NCBI RefSeq assembly: GCF_001653235.2 | Contig: NC_035791.1 | Coordinates: 1,550,001-1,614,000 of the forward strand | Reading direction: 5' to 3' | Length of the DNA stretch: 64,000 nucleotides | From: Pochonia chlamydosporia 170 | Lineage: Eukaryota; Ascomycota; Sordariomycetes; Hypocreales; Clavicipitaceae | Shown here: piece by piece, positions 1-10,257 of the stretch | Numbering within the stretch: position 1 is the first letter of the stretch | Layout: each line of letters begins with the position of its first letter | The notes under the pieces: generated by a model | Databases searched by the model: none | What the model saw: only the letters and a program-made list of their open reading frames with translations | What the model was told of the DNA's origin: nothing | Translations under genes and position numbers: made by a program

Positions 1-810
1 GACGCTTTGGAGGATTTCCGCCCAGAGGCAGAAGGCCATCAATGGTTCCAGTCGAAATTGTACCAGGGCGGACTCGGCCAACGAGGACATCGACATCGAA
101 GTACTTGGCTTGACCAGCGCCAACAACAGCAAGGACACAGTACCAACGGCACCACCAGACCAGACCAGACATGACCCCTCCTCCTCCTCCGCTTTCTGCA
201 ATTCCATTCCATTACATAAAAGCGACCAAGTCCCTTCTGCGGTCCAAGTCCCTCCATGCCACCAAACTGCTATCATAGATCCAGATCCAGCACCGATTTA
301 GAGGGCAACAATTGCATCTTGTTCCTCGCTGTATCCTGGGGGACAAAGCATTTGTGTTCCTGTCAAGCCTGCGCTTGCTTGTTCTTCCCCACGTTTCCTC
401 TCAACTAACTAACTGCCTTTTCCTGGCACCAGCAGCCGCCACAGACGCGCCGTCAGCTTCCTCATCTGCACTGGGGTCGACTTAATTTTTTTTTTCGCTC
501 GCTCTTCCCCTCTTCTCGTCAAGTTGTTGGTGCTTCCCCGGCTCAGTTCCCACGCTACACCAACTTATCTACCAAGCAAAATCCTCCCCGTTATCACAAC
601 GACGCACAAACTCCCGGCTTCCTCCTATCGCTGCATTGTTTGTTGCCCCGGACCCTGATACTTTTGTTTGCCTTACCAACAATTCGGTTTCTTCCGGCTT
701 CACTTGACGATCTACTATCGTCACTCAGCACCGTTTTGTTTTTCCTGAAACCGGGGCGCTTGCCGCACCGCGGCTGTCATCTTAGAGGCCCTGCGCCGCG
801 ACCCTAAGGA
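1..810 (+). promoter_or_regulatory. 5' region and probable leader of the kapC-like gene
   Basis: No convincing coding sequence lies here. The last ~450 bases are pyrimidine-rich, with a run of ten T near 486-495 followed by CT-rich tracts up to the ATG at 811. This is typical of a fungal core promoter and 5' UTR. A triple CCAGAC repeat sits at about 154-170 and belongs to a motif seen elsewhere in the window. Short ORFs on both strands lack protein-like composition. Confidence 0.5.
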
Positions 811-2402
811 ATGGCCGAAGAGATGTCCATCGATAACAAGCCCAACCCTCCCCGCGACGAGTCTGACGACTCTGTCGATTCAACTCCCGAAAGAGAGCAA
901 AACGCCTCTGCACCCGTCTCTGGTAACAGCAACAATGCTGTCCAAGACGCCCAGCAGCCGAAGCGGAAGGGTGGTCGCAAACCGGTGAGTGATGAGACAT
1001 TGTCTGCGCATTATCTGCAAATACCCCTCCACCTCAGCTTCTCACAGCTACGATTATGATTCACCTCACCTAAGGACTACTGCTGTAGCCGTCACCATTG
1101 TCACATCTTTGTGTGTTTGGGTTTCCCGTCACTTGCCTCTCTCCCTGCACATCTGAGAAGTTCTCGTCACTTTTCAACACAACACACCGTCTTTCACAAT
1201 TCTACCTCCGCACAACTCACTACGAGCTGCAACAACCTCCCAACTCGTTTTATGCCGGAATTCGACAAATTGCTGACACAACGACTCAAAGATCTATGCT
1301 ACTTCAGAGGAGCGCAAGCAGCGCAACCGGCAGGCACAGGCTGCGTTCCGTGAGCGCCGGACTGAGTACATCAAACAGCTTGAGGAGACTATTCGGGTAC
1401 ACGAATCCAACTTGCACAACCTCCAATCCGCTCATCGCAATGCCGCCGACGAATGCTTGATGCTTCGGTATAAGAACTCGCTGCTTGAGCGAATTCTTCT
1501 CGAGAAAGGTCATTCCTTTCCAGCACTGACACCCTAGTAAGACGATTGATGAAGTTAACATGGGTTGTTTGAATAGGCATCGATGTTCAGGCCGAATTGC
1601 AAGCCAAGGCCGACAGTCCCAATCTCGGGCCTGCGCATGTTCCCCAGAACATGGTGCAACCGCCTCCAATTCAGAGACCTATCATGAATCGTCAGCATCA
1701 CAATCGGAAGTCAAACTCTAGCATTGCCCCGAAACTAGAGCCAGGATCCGGCTTACAAGCTCACAAATCCGCCACCTCTCCTAAGAACCGTCCCACGCCA
1801 TCATCCCACTCCAACTCACCCAGCAATGGCGGTTCAAACTTTTCTCCTGCCCCGTCTGACAGCGCTTCCATGCGAGGCTCCATCTCGGGGCTTGCTCGTC
1901 AACAACTCTCTCTTGGCGGTGCTGCTCAGCCTTCTCGAACCTCTTTGCTGCAATCTGGTACACCCCGCAGTGTCGCCGGTGCGGGAGCCTCCTTTTACCC
2001 AACCCCGGCGTTCCAAAGCCAGGTTGAACCACTCGGTAAGTCTATGAATTGTCGATGCATGAGTTCATTTCACAGACCTAACCACTCCCTGTGACAGACA
2101 CCGACTATGATAACCAAGCCGACATGGTTGACGACTCTGAAATTGAGACCCCCAGTGGGCATGGTGGATTTGGCGCCGCCTTCAACAGCGACACCACTCA
2201 GCCGATGCTGCTCTCTCCCACCTCGACTGGCCCTGCCCATCATGAGCAAGGGGGACATCAGGCGTCGGTGTCAAACCACCACTTCCCATCCATGACTCAG
2301 CTGCTCGACCACCAGAACCTCGACTGGGACCCCTTCGGACTGAGCGCCAGCATGGCTTTCCCCAGTCAACAATTCCCATTTGACCAGGCGAGCATGCGAT
2401 GA
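811..2402 (+). CDS. kapC: KapC-like bZIP transcription factor
   Basis: This is a nuclear AP-1-like bZIP regulator, predicted 384 aa. Exons are 811..984, 1292..1508, 1577..2035 and 2098..2402. The first intron (307 bp) lies just before the basic region. The basic region (residues ~63-81) reads SEERKQRNRQAQAAFRERR and is followed by a leucine zipper through ~125 (EYIKQLEETI, then LMLRYKNSLLERILLEKG). The stretch ADECLMLRYKNSLLERILLE followed by GIDVQAEL is what I know from Aspergillus KapC. The acidic, Ser-rich N-terminus and the Pro/Ser/Gln-rich C-terminus look disordered. Intron 2 has an unusual donor (GTCATT at 1509), but only this splice keeps the K-G-I-D-V-Q reading. DNA targets cannot be told from the sequence. 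The orthology call rests on remembered family sequence. Confidence 0.85.
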
Positions 2403-4521
2403 TGAGGCATGGCTCATCGCAGACGAGGAGTTGCCCTTTTATCGAACTAATCTCTTTACATCGAACATACCCCAGCTGGCGCAAAGAGATTTTTAATACG
2501 GCAACACTTGACCTACAAAGGAATACGATACACGGATCACATTTGCTTCGGCCAAAAACGATTCACCGAATCGCCGTGCCCGAGTGGCAGTCGAAGCATC
2601 AAATCCACCACGGATATAACACTTTGCCTGGTGCACAGTACGAATTACCCCGGTTGAAATGCCGGAGCTACTACTAAAAATATGGTGTCAACCGCTCCTT
2701 CGCTGCAGAGCAAGTATTAAACGCATACATAATGCGAGTATACAAAGCTCTGCCGTATAGGTATCAACAGCGACTTGCGCGGAAACACGCAAGCCCTTGC
2801 TCTATGCTGAGACGCTGAAAGACAGGAGCATTTTGCCTACGCCTTGGAACGAATGTTTTGTTACGACCTATCTTATTTGGCTGCGCCGATGCTATTATCA
2901 GTACTTGTCCTTTTTTATAAAAAGTTATTTTTGTTTGGCCAAGTGTTTTGTTGTGCCCACCACCTTCGCCAGCTGGCTCTTCGTGGCGTGATGTCTGCGC
3001 TCCTCCCAGGCAAATATCGGCCAGCCTGGTTCTATCCGATCCGCAAACCAAACCCGACTCTGACTAATATACCCAGTGGCTCGATAATATTCAAAAAACA
3101 GTACGGATTTAAAAGCTTTAATAAAAAACGGGGCTTGGCTCAGCGGTTGATCAAAAGTGATGTTTTCTTTTTTTCTTAACCTGTTACTACTTTTTGGCGT
3201 CTATTAGGGCATGGGGAAATACTGTCGGGAAAAGTTTGAACGAATACGGACCGAAAAGCGAAAAGTCACGAGAAGTTATGGATCTACAGCTACGGTTATG
3301 ACTAGGCGGGTTTATTTCTACTTCAGTTTTTTTCATATTCTTTTCACCCGGGCTCAGGAATAGCCCTTTTAGCGTTTTGCATGGGATTATCTGGACTCTT
3401 TTTGCATATAGGTCGTGTATGCTGGATTGATGCATTCTAGTTGTTTTGTACTTGGGTTCGGGGGTTTTGTAATCATTCTGGCAAAAATTGTGTTTGGAGC
3501 CTTCATTGTACAATACTACTTTATCTACAGCGTACGGGCAAGCAGCGTCTGTAATGGTGTCAATTGACGATTATGGCGTTCAGGGGTCACAACGAAGGAT
3601 AATTGGAGTCTTTTTCTCACTTTCCTTGTCGCGTCAGGCTGTCTAATCAGTTTTCGGTTGGTGTGGCGGGCTTGGTGTGGTGTGTCTCAGGTCCAAAGTG
3701 GGAATGGGAGATTTCTGTGATCACGAGGACAACTTGAGGACGGCGAGCAGCTCAGATGCTGGTCTGGTTCGACTGAATTAGCCAAGGCCATCATAACTAG
3801 AGCAGGCTGGGGAAAGCGGGTCAATGTAATGGTTTGATGCTGGTGTTCTCCGAACGATGGTACCCAGGTATCCAGTGCATGAAGAATCGGGTCTGGTTAC
3901 ACGTAACCTGCAGGTTTGGTACGGAGTATCCATTTTGGAAAATGGACGTGGTAGTTGACTCAAAGGACGAGATGGGATGGGACATGGACGAGAAAAAATG
4001 ACAAGACACAGCGTAAGTCCGTACAGACGCATTATTGTGCCATTGAGTGCGTTGGACAATGTCGCACAAACCACTGGGTCATGCATGTCTCGCAGACTAG
4101 GTATGCTTAATTCCCCGGTTTCATTGAGTGATCCACTGGGCATTGAGTGATTGTGTTTGGTGGGTTGTGTTACCTTGCTGCATGGTGAGGAGATCAGCAG
4201 ACGGGTTTGGTGAGTGCAGTGGGCGGTGAGCGAAATACTGCGTGGGGTTTATTTATGCTCTAGGGTATGCGGACCATGAAGTTACTTTTGGGATGGACAG
4301 TACATTGTGTATGATGTGTATTGCAAATTGCAAATTGCAGATTCGGATTTTGGATGCGCCTTTCTCAACCGCGATATGATTGAGTTACTTAACTTGGGAG
4401 ATGTCTCGCTACGGGTTCTGACGAGGGACTACCAAATGACCTCAAGTCCAAATCAATATAACTACATCCTAACTTACAGGACATATTGAAGCATATAAAA
4501 TCCCGACACGGTCACATCACA
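2403..4521. other. Gene-free stretch, 2.1 kb
   Basis: This holds the 3' side of the kapC-like gene and the 3' side of the GH16 gene, which converge here. No ORF looks protein-like. AT-rich tracts at 2920-3180 could contain the polyadenylation region. One TACGGAGTA motif lies at 3920-3928, and a CCAGACC-type motif on the minus strand lies near 3759-3770. I see no RNA gene. Confidence 0.5.
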
Positions 4522-5634
4522 TCATGAAAACTCCAACACCAAACAAACCACAAACACCAACAAACACCATGAAGCTTCCATCCTCACACCCGCACTCTTC
4601 GTCTTCTCACCCCAAAGCTTCGTCACACCCTTGCCCCTCTCCGCACCATCATCAATACTACACACAGCACCGCACAACCCGCCCTTCGCAGAACCAGAAC
4701 CATCCCTCCGTAGCGAACGCCCCTTGCTATCAGTCGTATTAAACACCATCTCAATCCACTGAATCTGCAAACTCGACTCAGCGCCCACACTCATATTCCC
4801 GCTCCAACTACCCCCATCACCCCACGAGTTGAAGTTGATCCCCGCCGCATCACGGGGCACCTGAAACGTGATATTGGCAATCATCTCGCCGTCGACATAC
4901 CAGACACTCGCGCCAGGCGTCCAGTCCAGCCGGTATACAGCCCAGTCCGACCACCCCAGCCCTCTCGGCAGGGTAGCATTCCTCGTGACATCAGGCTTCG
5001 TTGCCCCGTTCTCCGTGTACGACGGCTGATTCGTGCAATGCACGTTCTTCCTCGGCCCTTGCGTGACAACCTCCAGATCTGCCTCCTGAATGTCCGCGAG
5101 TTTCCCGGCATCGCGATACGTAAAGAAGGCGGATACGCCGCCTGGTTCGCCGACTGTTCGCGCCAGCAGACGCAGCGACAGGTACTGGTAGTTGGAACTC
5201 TGGGACTGGAACTGCGCTGCTGTTTGGAAGCTCGCCAGCCGCTTCGTGCGTAGGGTGAGGTGTGTGGCGGAGTCGGTGCTGCGCTCGATGTAGATGTTGT
5301 TGGGGGAGTTGATCATGAGGACGGTGGCATCGCCGGCGAAGTTGTTACCTCCGCCTTTGGAGTTGCTCCATGTTTGGAGCTCCCATGATTTGGTCCAGGC
5401 TTCGGACTGGAAGTATTTGCTGGTGGGGGGCGCGGTTGGCGTGTCTTTCGGGTTGGTGATGGCGGCGGAGACGGAGGCGTGGGAGGCGAGGTTGCGGAAG
5501 TCGAAGAAGAGGTGGTTTGAGAAGTAGGCCGGTTCGCTGGAGTTGGTGAGGAAGCAGTCGCACGAGGAGTCGGGGACGAGGGAGGACTGCACGAGGGCTA
5601 TGAGAGATGCAGTGGTGGAGAGGGAGAGGCGCAT
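4522..5634 (-). CDS. Secreted GH16-like glycoside hydrolase, possibly membrane- or GPI-anchored
   Basis: An intronless 370-aa protein with a signal peptide (MRLSLSTTASLIALVQSSLV, cleavage near residue 20). It has a concanavalin-like beta-sandwich region from about 40 to 310. The GH16 catalytic signature E-x-D-x-E appears as E184-A-D186-L-E188, within the stretch DIQEADLEVV. Family knowledge makes E184 the likely nucleophile and E188 the acid/base. Downstream, GWSDWAVYRLDWTPGASVWY and the Trp/Gly-rich WGDGGSWSGNM fit a glucan-binding cleft. The last ~20 residues are hydrophobic (ASWCLLVFVVCLVLEFS), suggesting a GPI-attachment signal or membrane tail after a Ser/Gly/Lys linker. The substrate is probably a beta-glucan of the wall but is not determined. 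The gene is divergent from the WW-domain gene. Confidence 0.85.
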   Translation of the reverse strand: MRLSLSTTASLIALVQSSLVPDSSCDCFLTNSSEPAYFSNHLFFDFRNLASHASVSAAITNPKDTPTAPPTSKYFQSEAWTKSWELQTWSNSKGGGNNFAGDATVLMINSPNNIYIERSTDSATHLTLRTKRLASFQTAAQFQSQSSNYQYLSLRLLARTVGEPGGVSAFFTYRDAGKLADIQEADLEVVTQGPRKNVHCTNQPSYTENGATKPDVTRNATLPRGLGWSDWAVYRLDWTPGASVWYVDGEMIANITFQVPRDAAGINFNSWGDGGSWSGNMSVGAESSLQIQWIEMVFNTTDSKGRSLRRDGSGSAKGGLCGAVCSIDDGAERGKGVTKLWGEKTKSAGVRMEASWCLLVFVVCLVLEFS

Positions 5635-6513
5635 TGTGGGTGTGAGTGCTGCGTGATGCTTCTCAACTGACTGGACATTGGCACAGACGCATGGCAGTCA
5701 GTGAGGCCGTGGCAGTGCGTTGCGGTGGTTGGGAATATGAGGCGAAGATGAGATGGGTTGTGTTGTTGTTCTGGACATGTATGGTTACACTGATTGCTGG
5801 GAGTATGCACGGGTCACTTCAGTCACCTGGAAGTTGCTTTGCTGAGCTCATGGTTCATGCGGCTCGCCTTGGATGTCAGCTAGAATATTGACGATGGATG
5901 TTTGCCGTGCTCAGGAGTCAGGTTATATGTCGGCGCCTGTGCATCCTGAATCCCAGACCTGTTGATGTGAAGATGATTGCCTGTTCAACTTATCGAGTCT
6001 CTTAGTGTGGCGTGTCCACCACAGCACCCTGTGTATATCTTTGATGCCATCTTTGTTGGACCATCTTGATTGATAAACAGATACCTCATGTCCAGAATCA
6101 ATTGAGTCCCCTACCTTTCTATCCCTTGTGAAGGAAGTTGTGTGCAGGTATTCAACCAACAAACACAAATGACGTCTGTCGGACCCAATTTTTTCCGCGG
6201 CCGGGCACCATCGTCACCATGCATCCATCCGCCTTGCCTCTTTCGTCACTCAACTTCAACCCCATTAATACATAATCAACAACATCTCACGGATCGCAAA
6301 TCGCAAAAACCTCGGCGCATCACAACTCCCCAAGGAATCCAAGCTTTCGCAAAACTTCAGCCGCGACGCAGTCCCACACCGCCAGCATCAACTCCATACC
6401 GATTCGCTAAGTTCAGGTCCATAAACGTATCATGACAAACGTTTTCTCTCCGGGATGCTCACCATTGTAGAAGACAGATTCGCAGGCTGGATAGATCTCC
6501 ACGCTCCCTAGCC
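5635..6513. promoter_or_regulatory. Shared upstream region of the GH16 and WW-domain genes
   Basis: About 880 bp lie between the two divergent start codons, so this must carry both promoters. I see no coding sequence. A short ATG-initiated ORF at 6142-6435 (97 aa) has no domain-like features and is probably 5' UTR sequence of the WW gene. Confidence 0.5.
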
Positions 6514-7269
6514 ATGACTGCTTCGCCATCGCCAGAGCGCTCGCCCGCAAAAGACTCCCACACCCGGTCCAAATCCAAATCACCACCTCCTTCAGCAAGC
6601 GCAGACCCTCCAGAGCCGGAAACACAAACTTCCGAATCAGACGTAGATTCCCAACAAGAAGACGGTGAAGTCGACGAAGACGCGCCCCCGGAAGAACCAC
6701 CACTCCCTCAAGAGGCGCCTCCCGCGCAGGACGACGGCTGGGACTGCCAATTCGACCCCGGCACCCAAGCATGGTTCTTCTACAACCGCTTCACCGGCAA
6801 AACGCAATGGGACAACCCGCGCGTGCCGTCAGAAAAACCTGCCGCCTCCGCCTCCGCGCCCGTTCCTCAATCTGAACCCCCCGTGAGCGGCTACAACCCC
6901 GCCATCCACGGCGACTACGACCCCAACGCGTGGTACGCCCAGAAATACAACCAGGCCGATGAGCCTGCTCCTCTACAGGCGCAGGTGCCCAGCCTAGAAG
7001 ACGGGTACACGTCCACCGCGGGGTTCAACCGCTTCACGGGCCAGTTTCAGCAGGAGGACGCAGGGCCGGGGCGACACACCGACGACGCAAAGTCGCGGCG
7101 GCAGATGAATGCCTTTTTTGACGTAGATGCCGCTGCGAATGCGGACGACGGCCGTAGCTTGAAGGCGGAGAGGGCGGGGAAGCGCATCAGCAAGTCTGAG
7201 CTGAAGGCGTTTAAGGAGAAGAGGAGGGCGAGGAAGGAGGAGAAGAGACGGGCTTGGTTGAGGGATTGA
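6514..7269 (+). CDS. WW-domain protein, probable RNA-processing factor
   Basis: An intronless 251-aa protein. Residues 1-70 are disordered, Ser/Pro-rich then acidic. A single WW domain spans ~75-103, with both signature tryptophans (W76 and W99), the aromatic FFYN block and the closing NP. After a linker, the C-terminal ~60 residues are strongly charged: SRRQMNAFFDVD, then SLKAERAGKRISKSELKAFK, ending in KEKRRARKEEKRRAWLRD. This is a nuclear-localisation-like helix found in a conserved fungal WW family. WW domains bind proline-rich ligands, and the layout recalls splicing- or transcription-associated WW proteins. That role is inferred from composition. The gene converges on RIX1 with a 213-bp gap. 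Confidence 0.85.
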   Translation: MTASPSPERSPAKDSHTRSKSKSPPPSASADPPEPETQTSESDVDSQQEDGEVDEDAPPEEPPLPQEAPPAQDDGWDCQFDPGTQAWFFYNRFTGKTQWDNPRVPSEKPAASASAPVPQSEPPVSGYNPAIHGDYDPNAWYAQKYNQADEPAPLQAQVPSLEDGYTSTAGFNRFTGQFQQEDAGPGRHTDDAKSRRQMNAFFDVDAAANADDGRSLKAERAGKRISKSELKAFKEKRRARKEEKRRAWLRD

Positions 7270-7482
7270 GTTTACTGGGGTTGTTTTGGTTGGCGTTTTG
7301 GGGGGTTTGGAATTACGGCGTTCAATAGGGCTGAGTTGAGTATATACGTTGGATTAGGCCTACTATTATTGGGGTATATGAGGTTGGCTATTATTTCTAT
7401 TAAGCGTCTAGATAGTTTTGATATCCCAACCTGCGTGGCTTGCCACTGCTAAAACACTTTTCCTACCATTGCGCCGATAATG

Positions 7483-9621
7483 CTACTCATCTTCATCTTC
7501 GTCTTCATCGTCGTCCAGCTCCATGTTTAAATGGACGCTTTCATCGCTGTCGCTGTCATCGTCCTCATCAGGAGTAGGCGCTTTCACAGCAGTCGTATCT
7601 AATTCCTGACGCTTCGACTCCGGCTCCGCACTAGCATCTTCATGCTTTCTCTTTGAAGGAGAGTCAGGTATAGCTTCCGCCACACTAAACGCATTTGGTG
7701 TCGTGCCCTGAAACACATTCTGTTGAATCGGAAGCTCGATATTTGAAGCTGCCAGTGCAGGTTTCACAATCTCCTCCAGAGGTTCACCTTTCTCTTCCTC
7801 AACATGCTCATCCTCATGCATTTCTTCGTCCTCCACCTCCGCCACCTCCGCGACGAGATCACTGCCTCCTAACACGCCGACGCGAAGATTACTCCGCAGA
7901 ATTTCAACGCCCTGATCGTGGGGGTACTGCTGCGACAAATGCGGCAAGATGCTGGGGTACATTCTCCCGCGCTGGTCCTTATACGGGTTCAGAACACTAG
8001 CTAGCATGCCGTCACGGCTGCGTGTAAGAATGGCAGTTTTGTCAAGAAGACCTCTGTGCGTGGGTTTCAAATGCCCCTGCGGCAGATGGGACAGCAGACC
8101 AACGAGCAGTTCCGAAGCAATGGCTTTATGCTCGGCGTCTAGATGCACCGCCGTCTCGGTAGAAGCCTGCGGTTGGAGGAAGAGATCTGCATTCGCGAGA
8201 CCCTTGTCTTTTGATGCCGCCTTTTGGGATTTGAGAAACCCCGCGTCTTCTTGTAAGTCGCGACAGCAGGCGGCGATGATGGGTTCTAGCATTGTGACGG
8301 TTGATTTCGACATGGTTGGCCCTGTAAGAGGGAGGATGCTACTGAGTAGTTTGCATCCTGTGGTTCGTACCTGTGGGTTGCTGATTCCAGACTTGAATAC
8401 CCGGACTAAATGGTCGAGCGCTTCTGGAATGAGCGGAATCATGGCCCGGTTGAACCGCTCGACCATGGTCGAAAGGAGTTCCAGCGCTGATATATGGATA
8501 TCGGGAATGACGCTCCACAGCTCTTCTTTTTCGTCGCGGCCAATAGCGGCGTTTGCCTGCACCGCCTGCTCCCAGGTCTGGCTCTTGGACATCTTCGCGA
8601 TGAGGCAGACCCGCGAAATGGCGTCCATGAATGCGCTGACGGGGATAACGACGGGTGTTTTCGTAGCATAGCGCAGACAGTCGGACAGATAGGCGAATAT
8701 ACCTATTATGCGTTCGGCGCCGGAACTCACGCCGGACCAAGCTGGTAATTGGTCTGTAGAGTCGCCGCCGCCGTGCGGTTCACCCTCGGGATCAACACGA
8801 GAGCGATTATATCCCGATGTGCCCTCCCAAGATTCGTCAACAGCCCTGAACACCTGGTCGGCAGTACCGTGCAATTCCCGAAGCAATCCATCCACAATCT
8901 TGGCCCATTCCTCGCTTCCACCCGCCTTAGCTGCCACGCAGTGCAACGAAATAACCACCTTCCTTGCCGCTCTCCGCAACGACACCGGCACAAGCACCCC
9001 ATCAGACAGCGTCGGCGCCAAATACCCCCTCACAGCACCTCGGATCTGCGAGCCAAAAGGCCGAAACGTAGTAGGATACAAAGGAGCAAGACTTGAAAAC
9101 GCCTCGCAAACCGTCTCAGCCATACTGAACGGCGCAGACCCCTTCACAACCTGCAAGCACGCCTTGACGAATTCCGGAATCGTAGGCGTGCCAATCTCCC
9201 TAACCAACGTCTGGTACGGCCGCAGAAGCACATACACGCGCGTCAACGTAATCACCGCCAGTTCCTTCACCGGTAGGGCATCGCCCTTCTGCACAATGGC
9301 CAGCAGACCACGCACCCAGGGCTCAGAAGCTCGTAGTGTTTCCCACCCGCCTACATCGATCATGGCCTTGATGAGTCCAATGGCTGTGAAGCGTGCTTCG
9401 CGACTCCGTCCTGTGAGGAGGGTGGTTATGCTGGTTCGGAGTTTGTGAATGAGCTGCGCGGTTGGGGAGTCATGTTTTGACTTTTGTTCCTGGGGCGTGG
9501 ACAGGACTTGTTTGCAGTGGAGGATGTGTCTTGTTAGGAGGGGGAGGGATTGTGGTAATTGTGCGGGAGGGAGGGTGAGTTTCCTGCAGAGGACCCGGAG
9601 GTCGGGGGGTGTTGAGGCCAT
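7483..9621 (-). CDS. RIX1: Pre-rRNA-processing protein RIX1
   Basis: An intronless 712-aa protein. The N-terminal ~200 residues (DLRVLCRKLTLPPAQLPQSL; SREARFTAIGLIKAMIDVGG; KELAVITLTRVYVLLRPYQT) match the RIX1/PELP1 N-terminal helical repeat family. RIX1 works with Ipi1 and Ipi3 in the nucleolus and nucleoplasm, in ITS2 processing and late pre-60S maturation. The middle is alpha-helical and the C-terminal ~130 residues are acidic and disordered. They include a basic NLS-like element (SPSKRKHEDA and SKRQE) and a long Asp/Glu tail at the extreme C-terminus, the usual RIX1 ending. Promoter sequence should lie in 9622-10257, downstream of the YPP1-like gene on the same strand. Confidence 0.9.
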   Translation of the reverse strand: MASTPPDLRVLCRKLTLPPAQLPQSLPLLTRHILHCKQVLSTPQEQKSKHDSPTAQLIHKLRTSITTLLTGRSREARFTAIGLIKAMIDVGGWETLRASEPWVRGLLAIVQKGDALPVKELAVITLTRVYVLLRPYQTLVREIGTPTIPEFVKACLQVVKGSAPFSMAETVCEAFSSLAPLYPTTFRPFGSQIRGAVRGYLAPTLSDGVLVPVSLRRAARKVVISLHCVAAKAGGSEEWAKIVDGLLRELHGTADQVFRAVDESWEGTSGYNRSRVDPEGEPHGGGDSTDQLPAWSGVSSGAERIIGIFAYLSDCLRYATKTPVVIPVSAFMDAISRVCLIAKMSKSQTWEQAVQANAAIGRDEKEELWSVIPDIHISALELLSTMVERFNRAMIPLIPEALDHLVRVFKSGISNPQVRTTGCKLLSSILPLTGPTMSKSTVTMLEPIIAACCRDLQEDAGFLKSQKAASKDKGLANADLFLQPQASTETAVHLDAEHKAIASELLVGLLSHLPQGHLKPTHRGLLDKTAILTRSRDGMLASVLNPYKDQRGRMYPSILPHLSQQYPHDQGVEILRSNLRVGVLGGSDLVAEVAEVEDEEMHEDEHVEEEKGEPLEEIVKPALAASNIELPIQQNVFQGTTPNAFSVAEAIPDSPSKRKHEDASAEPESKRQELDTTAVKAPTPDEDDDSDSDESVHLNMELDDDEDEDEDE

Positions 9622-10257
9622 GGCTGGATAAGTGATGGCCGTATTGGTGAGATGTGAGTTTTAGTGATGAGTGTCGTTGATGTTTCTTGGTGTTGTAACT
9701 TTTTTTTTTGGCTGCCGAGTTGGTGCCCCACAATGGGACTGGGCTCCGAGTTCCAAGACTTTTGACATACCCTGTAGCAATGGGGGGATGTATGTAATCC
9801 CGATTTTACTGTGAAGTCTAATTCAATGATCTTGAAAGATTTTAAAGACACTATATGCTGTGTTTAGGAGCTACAATTGTGATCATTATAATTACCAGCA
9901 TAGCGATAGTTGAACGCCGAGAGTTGTGTCGTGACTACCAGGTCCAGACTGCATTTGTGATCTCGTCAATGCAGAAGTAAAACTGCAGCAACGCTAAATG
10001 TCCCATTCCACGATGCGGCCGTGGTAACTGGAAGACGTGCTAAACTGCTTCTTGCTGAGTAGTGGAGGCATAGGACGAATAACACACACATCCCACCCAA
10101 TCCCATGTTATTCCAGGTTGGAAATGCATTAATTAAACTACGTCTTTGCTTGCTGTTGCATATAATGTGTACATGGACTTTTAGACGCACGAGAGTCCGT
10201 CGGCTCACGCGTCACTGGCATCTTCCTTCTTCCCACAACGTCCATTCAGCCTCACCC
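9622..10257. other. Spacer between RIX1 promoter and the YPP1-like 3' end
   Basis: These 636 bp separate two minus-strand genes, so they must hold the RIX1 promoter and the YPP1 terminator. A run of nine or ten T at about 9699-9708 lies ~80 bp upstream of the RIX1 ATG. There is no coding or RNA gene signal. Confidence 0.5.

Noticed and set aside
7949..8671. 240-aa plus-strand ORF inside RIX1
   Set aside because: It is antisense to the conserved RIX1 frame and has no features of its own.
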